A DNA stretch of 64,000 nucleotides from Caenicola sp034331105 (GTDB lineage Bacteria; Synergistota; Synergistia; Synergistales; Synergistaceae), in contig JAXQGB010000014.1 of assembly GCA_034331105.1 (NCBI GenBank), positions 332,355 to 396,354 on the forward strand. Reading direction: 5' to 3'. The position numbers and the translations under genes are program-made. Below, in pieces: positions 45,099-54,524 of the stretch. The notes beneath the pieces were generated by a model. That model was not told the DNA's origin. It saw only the letters and a list, made by a program, of their open reading frames with translations, and did not search any database. Position 1 is the stretch's first letter, and the number at the start of each line of letters is the position of its first letter.

Positions 45099-46454
45099 TT
45101 ACTGCATCAGTTCCTTAAGGAAGCTCTTTACAAGATTTGATGTCATCCTCTTTCGCCACTCGGGGCTCTTTCTCGGGTTGACCTCGTCGTATGCGGCCTT
45201 CGCTGCCTCTTCGACAAGTTCTCCGGTCAGACGCTTCATCCTCAGTGCCGACTCCAGCTCCTTCAGGCGGACCGGTATCGGTGACATGCTCCCTGCGGCA
45301 GCTCGGATCTCCCAGATGACCCCGTTTTCTACCTCTGCATAAAAACCAAGAGATATCCTTGAGAGGGTAAGGGCTTTCCTCGAACCCCTCTTGTAAAATT
45401 TCTGGAAGCTCTTTTCCCTTGGCAGGGGGATCACTATCTCCCTCATTATTTCGTTGTCCTTCAGGTCTGGTTCCCTGTATCCGATGATGAACTTCTCAAG
45501 CTTCATCTCGCGCGCGCCGCCGATCCCCTCTGTTACCACGCCCGCATCGAGGGGAAGGAGGATGGTCGGAAGGTCTGCCGCTCCGGAGGCGGTGGCAAGG
45601 TTGCCGCCAATTGTCGCCCTGTTCTGAACAGCCGGCGCGCCGCTTCTGAAAGCAGCTTCCCATAGTGCCGGCAGATACTTTTTGATGATGCTGCTCCTGA
45701 TGATGTCGCCGTTGGTGACACAGCTGCCTATCCTTATCGTATCGCCGACTTTGTTGATCCCCTTAAGCTCCTTCACCCTGCTGAGGTCCATTATCTTTTC
45801 AAATGAATATTTTCCGTTTTTTATGTCTGGTATGATGTCCGTGCTTCCTGCAAGGATCGAAACATCACTGTTGCTGTCCAGTATTTCAAAGACCTCTTTC
45901 AGGTCTTCCGGGGCAAAGCAGTTCCTGTCACTTTCGAAAGAGGGAGTCGGGGCCTGTCCGCTGCAAAGGTTCTCACGCGTCCTGAAGGCATCGCAGTATC
46001 CCTCTCCGACAGCCTTTTCAACTGCGTTGTAGATCTTTTCGTATCCGGTGCAGCGGCAGATATTGCCGGAAAGGGCGACCTTTATCTCATCACGGGTCGG
46101 CGTCGGGTTTTCTTCGAGGAGAGCCCTGGCCGCTATGACCATACCGGGGGTGCAGAAACCGCACTGGACTGCGCCTTCAGATACAAATGCCTTCTGAAGC
46201 AGGTCCATCTCATTATGGCTGCCAAGCCCCTCTATGGTCAGTATCTCACATCCGGAAGCCTGCACTGCAGGCACAAGACATGCGTTGACAAGCCTGCCGT
46301 TTATTATGACCGAACATGCGCCGCACTCTCCCTCTCCGCATCCTTCCTTGGACCCCTTAAAACCAAGGTCTTCCCTGAGAACAGAGAGAAGCGGCTTCAT
46401 GGGAGGAACGTCTGCGAAATAAAGTGCTCCGTTTATCGTCATTTCCATCCTCAT
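45099..46454 (-). CDS. Xanthine dehydrogenase-type small subunit: [2Fe-2S] + FAD domains
   Basis: Electron-transfer subunit of a molybdenum hydroxylase, 451 residues. The N-terminal ferredoxin domain has CGEGECGACSV (about 38-48), and the second cluster domain QCGFCTPGM and NICRCTGYE (about 97-135). The rest (about 180-450) is a CO-dehydrogenase-flavoprotein FAD domain with ILAGSTDI and TIGGNLATAS. ATG at 46454 follows GGGAGGA. It follows the molybdenum subunit by two bases. The iron-sulfur and FAD parts are separate subunits in many homologues but fused here. Confidence 0.88.
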   Translation of the reverse strand: MRMEMTINGALYFADVPPMKPLLSVLREDLGFKGSKEGCGEGECGACSVIINGRLVNACLVPAVQASGCEILTIEGLGSHNEMDLLQKAFVSEGAVQCGFCTPGMVIAARALLEENPTPTRDEIKVALSGNICRCTGYEKIYNAVEKAVGEGYCDAFRTRENLCSGQAPTPSFESDRNCFAPEDLKEVFEILDSNSDVSILAGSTDIIPDIKNGKYSFEKIMDLSRVKELKGINKVGDTIRIGSCVTNGDIIRSSIIKKYLPALWEAAFRSGAPAVQNRATIGGNLATASGAADLPTILLPLDAGVVTEGIGGAREMKLEKFIIGYREPDLKDNEIMREIVIPLPREKSFQKFYKRGSRKALTLSRISLGFYAEVENGVIWEIRAAAGSMSPIPVRLKELESALRMKRLTGELVEEAAKAAYDEVNPRKSPEWRKRMTSNLVKSFLKELMQ

Positions 46455-46456
46455 CT

Positions 46457-48706
46457 TTAGTTTCCTCCCTCTGCTGCTTTATTTTCTTCGTTCAGTACCA
46501 GCCGGAAAAGTTTTTCACCTGTGCATGGGATCGAATCGCAGAACACTCCGGCTGCGTTGTCGACCGCCGAGACAAAGGCCGGACCGGCCGCGTTCATCGG
46601 CAGCTCACCTATGCCCTTGGCTCCGAAGCATCCCTCGGCGCATGGGTCTTCCAGCAGCTCTATCTCCCACTCCGGCGTGTCAAGCGTGGTCGGGACAAGA
46701 TATGCGTTCATGTGCGACGCAGTGTACCTTCCCTTTTCATCCACCCTCATGTCTTCCAGATGTGACCAGCCGATAGCCTGCAGAAGGCCTCCTGTTATCT
46801 GTCCCCTCAGCTGCATGGGGTTTATCGCACGGCCCACTTCTGCCGCAACGCAGACCTTTTCAGCCGAAACTTCATAGGTATCAGTATCCACTTCTACTTC
46901 TATCACGTTTGCTATCCAGGCGTAACCCCTGTAGGCGTCGCCTTCGAATTTTTCCTCGTCCCAGCAGCTGTCGTCATCAAATATGTTGTAGCCGAACTCA
47001 TCAAGCTTTGAATATTCCTTAAAATATTCTTCTGCAAGGGATGATGTCGGCATGCCTTCGGGCAGTCCCTTCAGGGGTCTCCACTCGGCTAGCTTTCTTT
47101 TGATGTTGGCACATGCATCGCGCACTGCCTTTGATGCGTACATCGTCGTCCTCGAGGCTACCGTCGGCCCCGTGTTGGGCGACTTGGAGGTATCGGGAGT
47201 CATGTAGATGACCTCTTCAATGCCCACTCCCAGCTCCTCGGCGGCTACCATCCGCAGTATCGTGGACGAGCCCTGCCCGATCTCGGTGCTGCTCACGTAG
47301 AGGCAGAACCTACTGCCATCGAAGGATACCCTTGCGGTAGTGCCCATCTTGTCCTCCCCGGCCCCGGTAAAGCCCCCTCCGTGCAGCGCCGCGGCAATGC
47401 CTATCCCCTTTTTGTACCTGCCACCGGGCTGGGAAGCGTAAAGCTCCCTCTTTGCCCTGTAATCTGACATCTCTGCCGCCTTTTCAAGAACAGCAACAGC
47501 GTTGTTCTTTTCCTTGAGCACCTGCCCATATGGAAAACTGTCTCCCGTCCTCAGGGCATTTTTGAGCCTGATGTCGAGGGGATCCATCCCCAGTTCTTTT
47601 GCGGCCATATCTATCTGCCGTTCCATAGCAAATATAGACTGCGGAGCGCCGAAACCCCTGTAAGCCCCGTTGGGAGGCGTGTTCGTAGCGACCGCCCTGC
47701 TCCTTATCCTTACGTTGGGCACATAATATATGCCGCAGGCGTGGAGCTGGGAGCGCTGCAGGACGACCCTGCTCAGAGTGGTGTAAGCTCCGCTGTCGAG
47801 CAGGATGTCGGCGTCAAGCGCCGTTATCTTTCCGTCCTTCTTGAGCCCCATACGGTAATGGCTCTTCGACGGGTGCCTTTTTGGCGTGACCAGGAGATCT
47901 TCTTCCCTGTCGAAAACTATCCTCACGGGGTGCCCGGATCTCAGGGCAAGCAGTGCAGCGTATGCGCCGAGTATCGAAGGATAGTCTTCCTTTCCCCCGA
48001 ATCCCCCTCCTGTGGCAGCCTGTTTGATGATCACCTTTTCAGGAGGAAGTCCCATCACCTTCTGGATCGCACCATGTACATAGAATGGACACTGCAGCGA
48101 ACCGATGATCTCGACCGCGCCGTCCTCCCTCATCACTGCCGCCATGCCCTGGGTCTCAAGGTAGAGCTGTTCGTGGAAACCTGTCGCCCAGTCGCCCTCG
48201 ACTATTATGTCGGCCTCCGCGAAGCCCTTCTCGATGTCGCCTGCTCCGTTGAAATACTCGTCAATAATATTGTCGCTTCCCCAGATGATCTCTTTTCCTT
48301 CAAGCGCCTCTTCCATCGTCAGCACCGGCTTCAGCGGTTCTATCTCCGGCTCCAGGGCGGCCATGGCCTCTTTGAGGAGCTTTGCATCCGGAGCTGCGAC
48401 AAGTGCGATCGCCTGCGACATGTAATTTATCTCTTCTTCCGCAAGCGCGGGATAATCGTTCCTTACCATCGAAATGTAGTTTTCACCCGGAATGTCTTCA
48501 TGGGTGACCACTGTCACCTTGGACCAGTCGAAAGAGGCGGACTTTTTGATCCCCTTCAGCCTTCCCCTGGCAGCCCCGGACCTCACGATGCCTCCGACCC
48601 AGCACCCCGGCATCTCAATGTCAGCAATATACTCAGTCCGCCCTGAGACCTTTCCCGGTCCGTCGTCCCTCAATGGTGATCTGCCAATTATATTAAATTC
48701 GGCCAT
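46457..48706 (-). CDS. Xanthine dehydrogenase-type molybdenum-binding subunit
   Basis: Molybdopterin catalytic subunit, 749 residues from the ATG at 48706 (CAGGAGG upstream). Purine-binding residues of true xanthine dehydrogenases are conserved: Glu in GGGFGGKED and Arg in GAYRGFGAPQ, and the base Glu in KGIGELPMN near residue 715. With yqeC and mocA in the same window it is probably a selenium-dependent purine hydroxylase. Other heterocycles such as nicotinate are possible. The gene begins directly after repeat element B. Confidence 0.87.
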   Translation of the reverse strand: MAEFNIIGRSPLRDDGPGKVSGRTEYIADIEMPGCWVGGIVRSGAARGRLKGIKKSASFDWSKVTVVTHEDIPGENYISMVRNDYPALAEEEINYMSQAIALVAAPDAKLLKEAMAALEPEIEPLKPVLTMEEALEGKEIIWGSDNIIDEYFNGAGDIEKGFAEADIIVEGDWATGFHEQLYLETQGMAAVMREDGAVEIIGSLQCPFYVHGAIQKVMGLPPEKVIIKQAATGGGFGGKEDYPSILGAYAALLALRSGHPVRIVFDREEDLLVTPKRHPSKSHYRMGLKKDGKITALDADILLDSGAYTTLSRVVLQRSQLHACGIYYVPNVRIRSRAVATNTPPNGAYRGFGAPQSIFAMERQIDMAAKELGMDPLDIRLKNALRTGDSFPYGQVLKEKNNAVAVLEKAAEMSDYRAKRELYASQPGGRYKKGIGIAAALHGGGFTGAGEDKMGTTARVSFDGSRFCLYVSSTEIGQGSSTILRMVAAEELGVGIEEVIYMTPDTSKSPNTGPTVASRTTMYASKAVRDACANIKRKLAEWRPLKGLPEGMPTSSLAEEYFKEYSKLDEFGYNIFDDDSCWDEEKFEGDAYRGYAWIANVIEVEVDTDTYEVSAEKVCVAAEVGRAINPMQLRGQITGGLLQAIGWSHLEDMRVDEKGRYTASHMNAYLVPTTLDTPEWEIELLEDPCAEGCFGAKGIGELPMNAAGPAFVSAVDNAAGVFCDSIPCTGEKLFRLVLNEENKAAEGGN

Positions 48707-48720
48707 CTGAAAACCTCCTG

Positions 48721-49262
48721 TCATGCTGATGGTGAAACTGCCGGAAGAACACCGGCGTGAAACAATGGTGAAGCAGTGGTGAAACGGTTGTTATGGCGGT
48801 CAAACGATTGTCAAACGTCGTCAAACAGTAGTCAAACGATCGTAAGGGCGAAGGCCCCGCCCCTCTCCGTCGTCCCCGGGCTTTGTTTTTTGTCGTCTCC
48901 CTCGAGTGCACCTATCGGGAGAGCACTGTTTTCCGATTAGGAAAACTTGTTAAATTAACCTCAGTGCTCGAACCATTTCGAATGCGCTTTGAGATCGGGG
49001 ATCCAGCGGCTTTGGTTTTAGGCTATTACTGCGTTTATAGGACCTTAAACAGAAGACACTGGATCCCGGCTCAGGGACATACCGGGAAGACGATATAAAG
49101 GACTCTAATTCACCGCGACCGGTCTTGTCGCAAATTCTCCGCGATGCGGAGCGAGCAAATTCTCCGGCGGATGCACTCCCCACCTGCCTTCACGACCGCT
49201 TCACCATTGCTTCACTACTGCTTCACGCGACATATTCCCGTCGCAGTTTCACAATTGTCCCA
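48721..49262. repeat. Large inverted repeat element B
   Basis: Left arm (48728-48846): end hairpin GCCGG / CCGGC, then GTGAAACAATG, GTGAAGCAGTG, GTGAAACGGTT, GTTATGGCG, GTCAAACGATT, GTCAAACGTC, GTCAAACAGTA, GTCAAACGATC. Right arm (49188-49256) is the inverted form ending with hairpin GCGAC / GTCGC. The centre (48996-49096) holds GGGGATCCAGCGGC / CTGGATCCCGGC and the CATACCGGGAAGACGAT module. There is an extra purine-biased segment (48860-48990). No gene is seen in the whole 630-bp gap. Confidence 0.8.
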
Positions 49263-49354
49263 AGGTTTAGTTATAAAAATTAATGTCAAGACTATTATAC
49301 ATTTTTTGCTCTGACAACACACTATCCGGGAGAAAATGGCCGACCGTCCCTGTT

Positions 49355-50596
49355 CTATTTTCTTATCCTCTGCCACATATCTTTTATAAAGTTCTCAGAA
49401 CCTTCAACGGTATCCTTTGAAAGAAGCTCTCCATCTTTCATTACGGCTTTGCCGCCTACGAAGAGGGCATCAGGCTTGCCATCTTTGCAGACCTTTATGT
49501 CGGCAGCGGAGCCCGCTTCAAGCTCTCCGACCCTTACGCCTGCCATCTCAAATGGCATCTGAAGCTTTTTTTCCTCATCTTTGCTCAGCTTGTGCTTTTC
49601 TGACTGCCACTTTCTTTCGTTATCTATGGAGAGGTCTTCGTTGCTTGCCTCCCCGTCAGTCCCGATATATAGAGGCACTCCCAGTTCCATGTATTCGCGC
49701 ACCGCGGCAGTTCCGGCCTTTACACGCTCGTTCATCCTGCCGTTGAAGACTACGGACATCCCATGCTCCTTTATCAGTTCCTTTTCCCTTCGGCTCGTCC
49801 ATACGCAGTCAGAGAGCATAAGGTGGTCGAGATATGGCACCTTTCCCGTCTCTTTGAGATTTGCAAGCACCTCAACCGGTCTCATCCCGTAATTTTCGAG
49901 GCAGATCTTCACATCGCCCTCGTCCTCCGAGAGGTGGAACTGTACTTTCCTTCCATGCTCGGCACCCAGGTTTATTCCCCTGATGACCGCATCAAGCGTG
50001 TTTGCGTGGAAGCTGTGCAGTGCAGGGGCGGCTTTCACGGTCTCCGTCTCGTATTTGAGCAGGCCGATAAAGTTCTTCTCCGCATCTTCGGGGCTCTCAT
50101 AGTAGCTGAGCTGAGACGCCCTCTTTTCGGGGTAGGCTTCCGGGTTCACCAGGTCATAGTTCATCCTCCCGAAGAAGAGTCTTATCCCGACATCCTGCGC
50201 CGCCTTTATCACCGCAAGGTCCAGCTCGTTTCCCTTTTTGTTGTGACAGTAAAAAGAGACCATTACGGAAGTTTCACCAAAGGCCAGCATTCGTCCGAAG
50301 GCCCTCACACATCCGTGCCAGACCATTTCGGCCGTCATTTCGATGCTGTATTTATATATAGTCTCCCGGCACCACCTTGCCAGATCCCAGCTTTTGTCAG
50401 CTATTTCGACATATATCGACTGCTCCGGATGTGAGTGCGCATTGAAATCCCCCGCGCTGAGCGCAAACCCCTCGCCGAATGAATAGTCAGGCTCCCTGGG
50501 AGGCCTGCCCTTCCCCAGCGACTTTATCTTTCCCGTAAGGCTGTCCACAGTAAGATAGTCAAATTCCTTATACTTGCCCTCGATCACGATATCCAT
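49355..50596 (-). CDS. Amidohydrolase-superfamily protein, probable deaminase
   Basis: 413 residues from the ATG at 50596. Metal ligands of the amidohydrolase barrel are visible: NAHSH (about 53-57), HLSEDEG with the HxxE pair (about 220-226), the metal His in SFHANT and the Asp in GTDGEASN (about 315-322). The layout matches cytosine deaminase/ATZ-TRZ-like enzymes that deaminate ring nitrogens. Located between purine hydroxylase, RidA and SsnA genes, so a purine or pterin ring deaminase is likely. The exact substrate is unknown. Confidence 0.75.
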   Translation of the reverse strand: MDIVIEGKYKEFDYLTVDSLTGKIKSLGKGRPPREPDYSFGEGFALSAGDFNAHSHPEQSIYVEIADKSWDLARWCRETIYKYSIEMTAEMVWHGCVRAFGRMLAFGETSVMVSFYCHNKKGNELDLAVIKAAQDVGIRLFFGRMNYDLVNPEAYPEKRASQLSYYESPEDAEKNFIGLLKYETETVKAAPALHSFHANTLDAVIRGINLGAEHGRKVQFHLSEDEGDVKICLENYGMRPVEVLANLKETGKVPYLDHLMLSDCVWTSRREKELIKEHGMSVVFNGRMNERVKAGTAAVREYMELGVPLYIGTDGEASNEDLSIDNERKWQSEKHKLSKDEEKKLQMPFEMAGVRVGELEAGSAADIKVCKDGKPDALFVGGKAVMKDGELLSKDTVEGSENFIKDMWQRIRK

Positions 50597-50689
50597 ACGA
50601 ATCACCCGCCTGTCTTGTGAAAAGAATAGCCTATTTCTGGTCCATTATAAAGGGGAATTGTCGTTACGATGGTGGAGCGGCGATTTTTA

Positions 50690-50880
50690 TCGCCGTGAAG
50701 CTGCGACGAAAAAATGTCGCGTGAAGCAATGGTGAAGCTGTTGTTTTAGGACATTGCTGAGCAGTCGCTAAGCGGTATCAAAACGATCGTTTGACGATAG
50801 TTTGACTGCCCGTACAACTGTTTCACCATTGCTTCACTACCGCTTCACGCGACTGTATTTGTCGCAGTTTCACCATCTGT
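50690..50880. repeat. Compact inverted repeat element C
   Basis: Ends are GTGAAGCTGCGAC-loop-GTCGCGTGAAGCAATGGTGAAGC on the left and the inverse on the right, again with GCGAC / GTCGC end hairpins. There is no GGATCC centre; the arms are joined through AACGATCGTTTGACGATAGTTTGAC. It fills most of the gap between the divergent amidohydrolase and ridA, where a promoter for each is expected. Confidence 0.75.
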
Positions 50881-50965
50881 AAACGTGCCCCTTGGGCATG
50901 CTATGCTGTAAAATAGGCAACAGGTATTGTTGAGCAAGAAACCATCAGAAAGAGGGGTTTTAATA

Positions 50966-51346
50966 ATGAAAGAGATAATCAGTACAGAAAAGGCTCCGGC
51001 GGCTATCGGACCTTATTCGCAGGGTGTGAAGGCGGGAGGGTTCCTCTTCCTTTCGGGGCAGATCGCGCTCGATCCACAGACAATGGCCGTCGTTCCGGGT
51101 GATGCCGTGGCGCAGACAGAGCAGGTCATGAAAAACATGAAAGCGGCTCTGGGAAGCCAGGGACTGGATTTTTCTGACGTTGTGAAGACAACTGTTTTCA
51201 TTAAGGACATGAATGAGTTTAAAAGGATCAACGAGGTCTACGGAAGGTTCTTTGAAAAGGATGCTCCCGCAAGGTCATGCGTTGAAGTGGCAAGACTTCC
51301 CAAAGACGTGCTTGTAGAGATAGAAGCCATAGCCCTTCTGAAGTAA
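50966..51346 (+). CDS. ridA: RidA-family enamine/imine deaminase
   Basis: 126 residues from the ATG at 50966 (AGAGGGG upstream). The family signature GPYSQGVK (about 17-24), SGQIALDP and the Arg in APARSCVEVARLP (about 103-115) are present. RidA removes reactive enamines; homologues within purine/pyrimidine degradation clusters may act as pathway deaminases. A terminator follows. Confidence 0.9.
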   Translation: MKEIISTEKAPAAIGPYSQGVKAGGFLFLSGQIALDPQTMAVVPGDAVAQTEQVMKNMKAALGSQGLDFSDVVKTTVFIKDMNEFKRINEVYGRFFEKDAPARSCVEVARLPKDVLVEIEAIALLK

Positions 51347-51359
51347 GAGAGAGACATCG

Positions 51360-51388
51360 GGCTCTCCCGTATCAGGGAGAGCCTTTTT
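51360..51388 (+). terminator. Terminator after ridA
   Basis: GGCTCTCCC / GGGAGAGCC with GTATCA loop, followed by TTTTTA. Confidence 0.85.
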
Positions 51389-51430
51389 ACACCATAAACA
51401 CCCGCATCTCTTTGTGAGGGAGTGAAAAAA

Positions 51431-52759
51431 ATGCTTCTCATCGGAAACGGAAAACTTATCACAAGGGATCCAGATCTGCCTTTTATTCCAGATGGCTGCG
51501 CCGCAGTCAGGGGTTCTGCTATATTCATGGTGGGAACGACATCCGAACTGCGAGCCAGATATCCCGAGGCAGAATTCATCGATGCCAAGGGCGGACTTAT
51601 CATGCCGGGGTTCATCAATTCCCACATGCACTTCTACAGCACTTTCTCCAGGGGCATGACTCCCCCCGGGGAACCGGCAAAGGACTTTTCTCAGGTACTT
51701 GAAAGGCTTTGGTGGAAGCTGGACAAAGCGCTCACACTCAAGGACACCTACTACAGCACCATGACCGCTCTTGTCGACTGCATCAAGTGCGGCTGCACCA
51801 CCATCATCGACCACCATGCAAGCCCCACAGCCGTCACCGGGAGCCTCTGTGAAATAGCCAAAGCGACACAGGAGGCAGGCATAAGGGCCTCGCTGTGCTA
51901 TGAGGTCTCGGAGAGGGACGGACAGAAGACCGCTTACGAGGGAATACGTGAAAACATATCCTTTATCGACTGGGCCGAAGAGCAGAACGACCCGATGATC
52001 TCCGGCAAATTCGGCCTCCACGCCTCCTTCACCCTATCAGACCTCACGCTTGAAAAATGCATCGAAGCCATGGGGGGAAGGGACGCCGGTTTCCATGTAC
52101 ACGTTGCCGAAGGCCCCGAGGATGAAAAGGACTCCCTGGCCAAATACGGCAAAAGGATCGTTGAACGCTTCAGAGATCACGGCATCACAGGAGAAAAGTC
52201 CATCTTCGTACACTGCATCCATGTAGACGAAAAGGAAAGAAATATAATCAGGGAGACAAATACAGCCGTAGTCCACAACCCCGAATCGAACATGGGCAAC
52301 GCCGTCGGTTCGGCAAACATCAGGGAAATGCTCAGGGAGGGGCTCCTTGTCGGTCTTGGTACTGACGGCTATCTCTGCGACATGATCCAGTCCTACAGGC
52401 TCGGAAATGCCCTCTGCAAGCATTCCTCGGGAGACCCTAACGCAGGATGGGGAGAACTTCCGCAGATGCTCTTCGTCAACAATGCGGAGATCGCGGAAAG
52501 GTGCTTCCCCGTTAAGCTTGGAATGATCAGGGAGGAATATGCGGCGGACATAATAATCATGGACTACATGCCCCCGACCTCGATAAGCGAAAAGAATATA
52601 AACGGACATCTGCTCTTCGGAGCTTCCGGAAGGAACGTCGTAACGACCATAGCCAACGGCAAGGTCCTCATGAGGGACAGGAAGCTCATAGAGCTTGACA
52701 GGGAGCGGATCTTCGCCAAGGCAAGGGAGTGCTCCAAAGAGGTCTGGAAGAGACTTTAG
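51431..52759 (+). CDS. ssnA: Putative aminohydrolase SsnA
   Basis: Amidohydrolase of 442 residues, exactly the length of SsnA proteins. Start ATG 51431 has GAGGGAG at good spacing. Metal ligands are NSHMHFY (about 66-72), HVHVAEGPEDE (about 218-228), HCIHVDE and GLGTDGY (about 313-319). In E. coli ssnA lies with xdhD and hyuA in a selenium-dependent purine utilisation region, and the same association is seen here. Reaction not established; deamination or ring opening of a purine derivative is inferred. Confidence 0.85.
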   Translation: MLLIGNGKLITRDPDLPFIPDGCAAVRGSAIFMVGTTSELRARYPEAEFIDAKGGLIMPGFINSHMHFYSTFSRGMTPPGEPAKDFSQVLERLWWKLDKALTLKDTYYSTMTALVDCIKCGCTTIIDHHASPTAVTGSLCEIAKATQEAGIRASLCYEVSERDGQKTAYEGIRENISFIDWAEEQNDPMISGKFGLHASFTLSDLTLEKCIEAMGGRDAGFHVHVAEGPEDEKDSLAKYGKRIVERFRDHGITGEKSIFVHCIHVDEKERNIIRETNTAVVHNPESNMGNAVGSANIREMLREGLLVGLGTDGYLCDMIQSYRLGNALCKHSSGDPNAGWGELPQMLFVNNAEIAERCFPVKLGMIREEYAADIIIMDYMPPTSISEKNINGHLLFGASGRNVVTTIANGKVLMRDRKLIELDRERIFAKARECSKEVWKRL

Positions 52760-52780
52760 CTAATCTCCTTAAATAAAGAA

Positions 52781-52815
52781 ACAGCCCCCGGATCGTCAAG
52801 GGGGCTGTATTTTTC
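52781..52815. terminator. Bidirectional terminator between ssnA and the hydantoinase gene
   Basis: ACAGCCCCC / GGGGGCTGT with a loop of ten bases, T-run ATTTTTC on the plus side and A-rich flank on the other. Confidence 0.87.
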
Positions 52816-52830
52816 TCTATGACCTGCCTC

Positions 52831-54192
52831 TTACAAAAATCTTTTCACAAAACGTCCCGAAGGTCCGTCAGCCACAAAAGACCCATCTGCAAGCAACGGA
52901 ATGCCCCTCAGCCAGACATGGGAGGGAAACCCCTTCACCATCATTCCGTCGAAAGGAGTGTAATCGACCTTCTGATGGAGAGTATCCTTTGAGAGCACCT
53001 TCTCTGCCTTTGGATCGATGATAACGATGTCGGCATCAGCTCCCGGCTCTATCCTTCCCTTTTCCTGCAGGCCAAGGATGTCTGCAGGGATCGTAGAAGT
53101 CACAGCAACAAACCGCTCAAGCGAAATGCGCCCCTTCATGACACCCTCGGAAAAGAGTATCGGCATCCTCGTCTCTATCCCCGGGATCCCCCCCGGTGAC
53201 CTGAATACGTTCCCCTCGCTGTACCTGAGTTTGTCCTCCCTGCTGAAAGAACAGTGATCCGTCCCGATCGTGTCGATATCACCGGATGCTATTGCCTTCC
53301 AGAGCGTTTCGCAGTCCTTTTTCTTCCGGAGCGGAGGCGCCATGACAAAATCAATGCCGTTTTCACCATTGTAAAGTTCGTCTGTCAGGCAGAGATACTG
53401 GGGACATGTCTCAGCATAGACCTTCTGTCCGTGCGCTCTCACTTCCATGATACTTTTTAGACCCAATGAAGTGGAAAGGTGGACGATATAGGTCGGCACC
53501 CCTGTGCTCTTCGCAAGTTCCATAATAAGTTCCACAGCCTCTGCCTCGCAATGGCCGGGGCGGCTCAGCGGCCAGTATTTGGTTCCCGTCAGCCTTTTTT
53601 TTTCATAATAAGAGGTAACACGCCTTATCTCCGTATCGTTCTCCGCATGATATAAAAGAAGCCCGCCCGACCTTTCCATCATTTTCATCAAAGGAACGAT
53701 CTGCCCGTCAGTCATCCGGGCGTCGTATGCAGTGTAGACCTTCCCTGTCGGGTGGCCGAACAAAACAAGCCCCCACAACTCTTCTTCATCTATTACGTTG
53801 GTCCCCTGAAAGACCAAATGCACCCCGAAGTCCGTGTACGATGAACCGCTTCCTTTATTCACCGCATCATCAACAGCAAAAGCAAGATCTGATCCTACCG
53901 GCGCAAATCCGGGATGCTCGACAATCGTCGTGGTGCCTCCCCAGATCGCGGCCTTAGTCGCAGCCTCAAAACCGTCCGAAACGCTTCTTCCGTTTGATGC
54001 CAGGCTCACATGAGTATGCGGATCCACCCCGCCCGGGACCACATAAGACCCTTCAGCGTCAACGACATCTGCGTCAACACACTCTATGACCTCTTTGACC
54101 TCAATGATCTTTTCTCCCTCTATAAGCACATCGCCGCGGAAAGCCCCGTCTGCCTTCCCGACTGTCCCGTTCTTTATAAGTATCAAAGACAT
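52831..54192 (-). CDS. Dihydropyrimidinase/D-hydantoinase family amidohydrolase
   Basis: 453 residues from the ATG at 54192, which has GGAGGG upstream; the open frame reaches 54339 but the added residues are not family-like. Metal ligands: DPHTH (about 57-61), the carbamylated Lys in GKVYTAY (about 147), HAEN, VHLST and the Asp in GTDHC. Likely hydrolyses a cyclic ureide or purine ring product. Homologous to HyuA of the E. coli selenium/purine region. Convergent with ssnA. Confidence 0.87.
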   Translation of the reverse strand: MSLILIKNGTVGKADGAFRGDVLIEGEKIIEVKEVIECVDADVVDAEGSYVVPGGVDPHTHVSLASNGRSVSDGFEAATKAAIWGGTTTIVEHPGFAPVGSDLAFAVDDAVNKGSGSSYTDFGVHLVFQGTNVIDEEELWGLVLFGHPTGKVYTAYDARMTDGQIVPLMKMMERSGGLLLYHAENDTEIRRVTSYYEKKRLTGTKYWPLSRPGHCEAEAVELIMELAKSTGVPTYIVHLSTSLGLKSIMEVRAHGQKVYAETCPQYLCLTDELYNGENGIDFVMAPPLRKKKDCETLWKAIASGDIDTIGTDHCSFSREDKLRYSEGNVFRSPGGIPGIETRMPILFSEGVMKGRISLERFVAVTSTIPADILGLQEKGRIEPGADADIVIIDPKAEKVLSKDTLHQKVDYTPFDGMMVKGFPSHVWLRGIPLLADGSFVADGPSGRFVKRFL

Positions 54193-54372
54193 AAACAAAG
54201 CCCTCCATTCTTGATTCATGATCGCATACATACCAAGTATATCCCCAAAAGTGCCGGAACTCACATAAAATTTGTATACCGGTAGTCTCCGAACACCTGA
54301 AAACCCGTTACAGCATGAACTGAAACCGATCCGGCACACTCACTTTTGCAATTATCGAAATCGCCAAAGGTG

Positions 54373-54400
54373 GTTGTCAAAAATTAAATCGGTGTTATAA
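54373..54400 (+). promoter_or_regulatory. Promoter of tRNA-Asn
   Basis: TTGTCA, 16-bp spacer, TATAAT, ending about 36 bp before the tRNA. A close match to a sigma-70 promoter. Confidence 0.65.
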
Positions 54401-54436
54401 TACTCTGCGTCGAGTTTTCTGTTCTCGGCAAGCTAT

Positions 54437-54512
54437 TCCTCGATGGCGCAATCGGCAGCGCGGGTGGCTGTTAACCACTAGGTTCGAGGTTCGAGTCCTC
54501 GTCGAGGAGCCA
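54437..54512 (+). tRNA. tRNA-Asn (GUU)
   Basis: 76 nt with encoded CCA. Acceptor TCCTCGA / TCGAGGA, anticodon loop CTGTTAA giving anticodon GTT, T-arm CGAGG-TTCGAGT-CCTCG. Its 3' end is the integration site of the downstream island. Confidence 0.95.
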
Positions 54513-54515
54513 GAC
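54495..54515 (+). mobile_element. attL of the tRNA-Asn island (21-bp core)
   Basis: The last 18 bases of the tRNA plus three flanking bases, beginning GTCCTCGTCGAGG, are repeated exactly at 63857-63877. Integration at this point keeps the tRNA complete. Confidence 0.9.
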
Positions 54516-54524
54516 GCTCCGAAG

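Noticed and set aside
47741..48646. 301-codon open frame on the plus strand
   Set aside because: It is fully antisense to the molybdenum hydroxylase gene, has no ribosome binding site and has a His/Arg/Leu-rich non-protein composition; the opposite strand carries clear family motifs.
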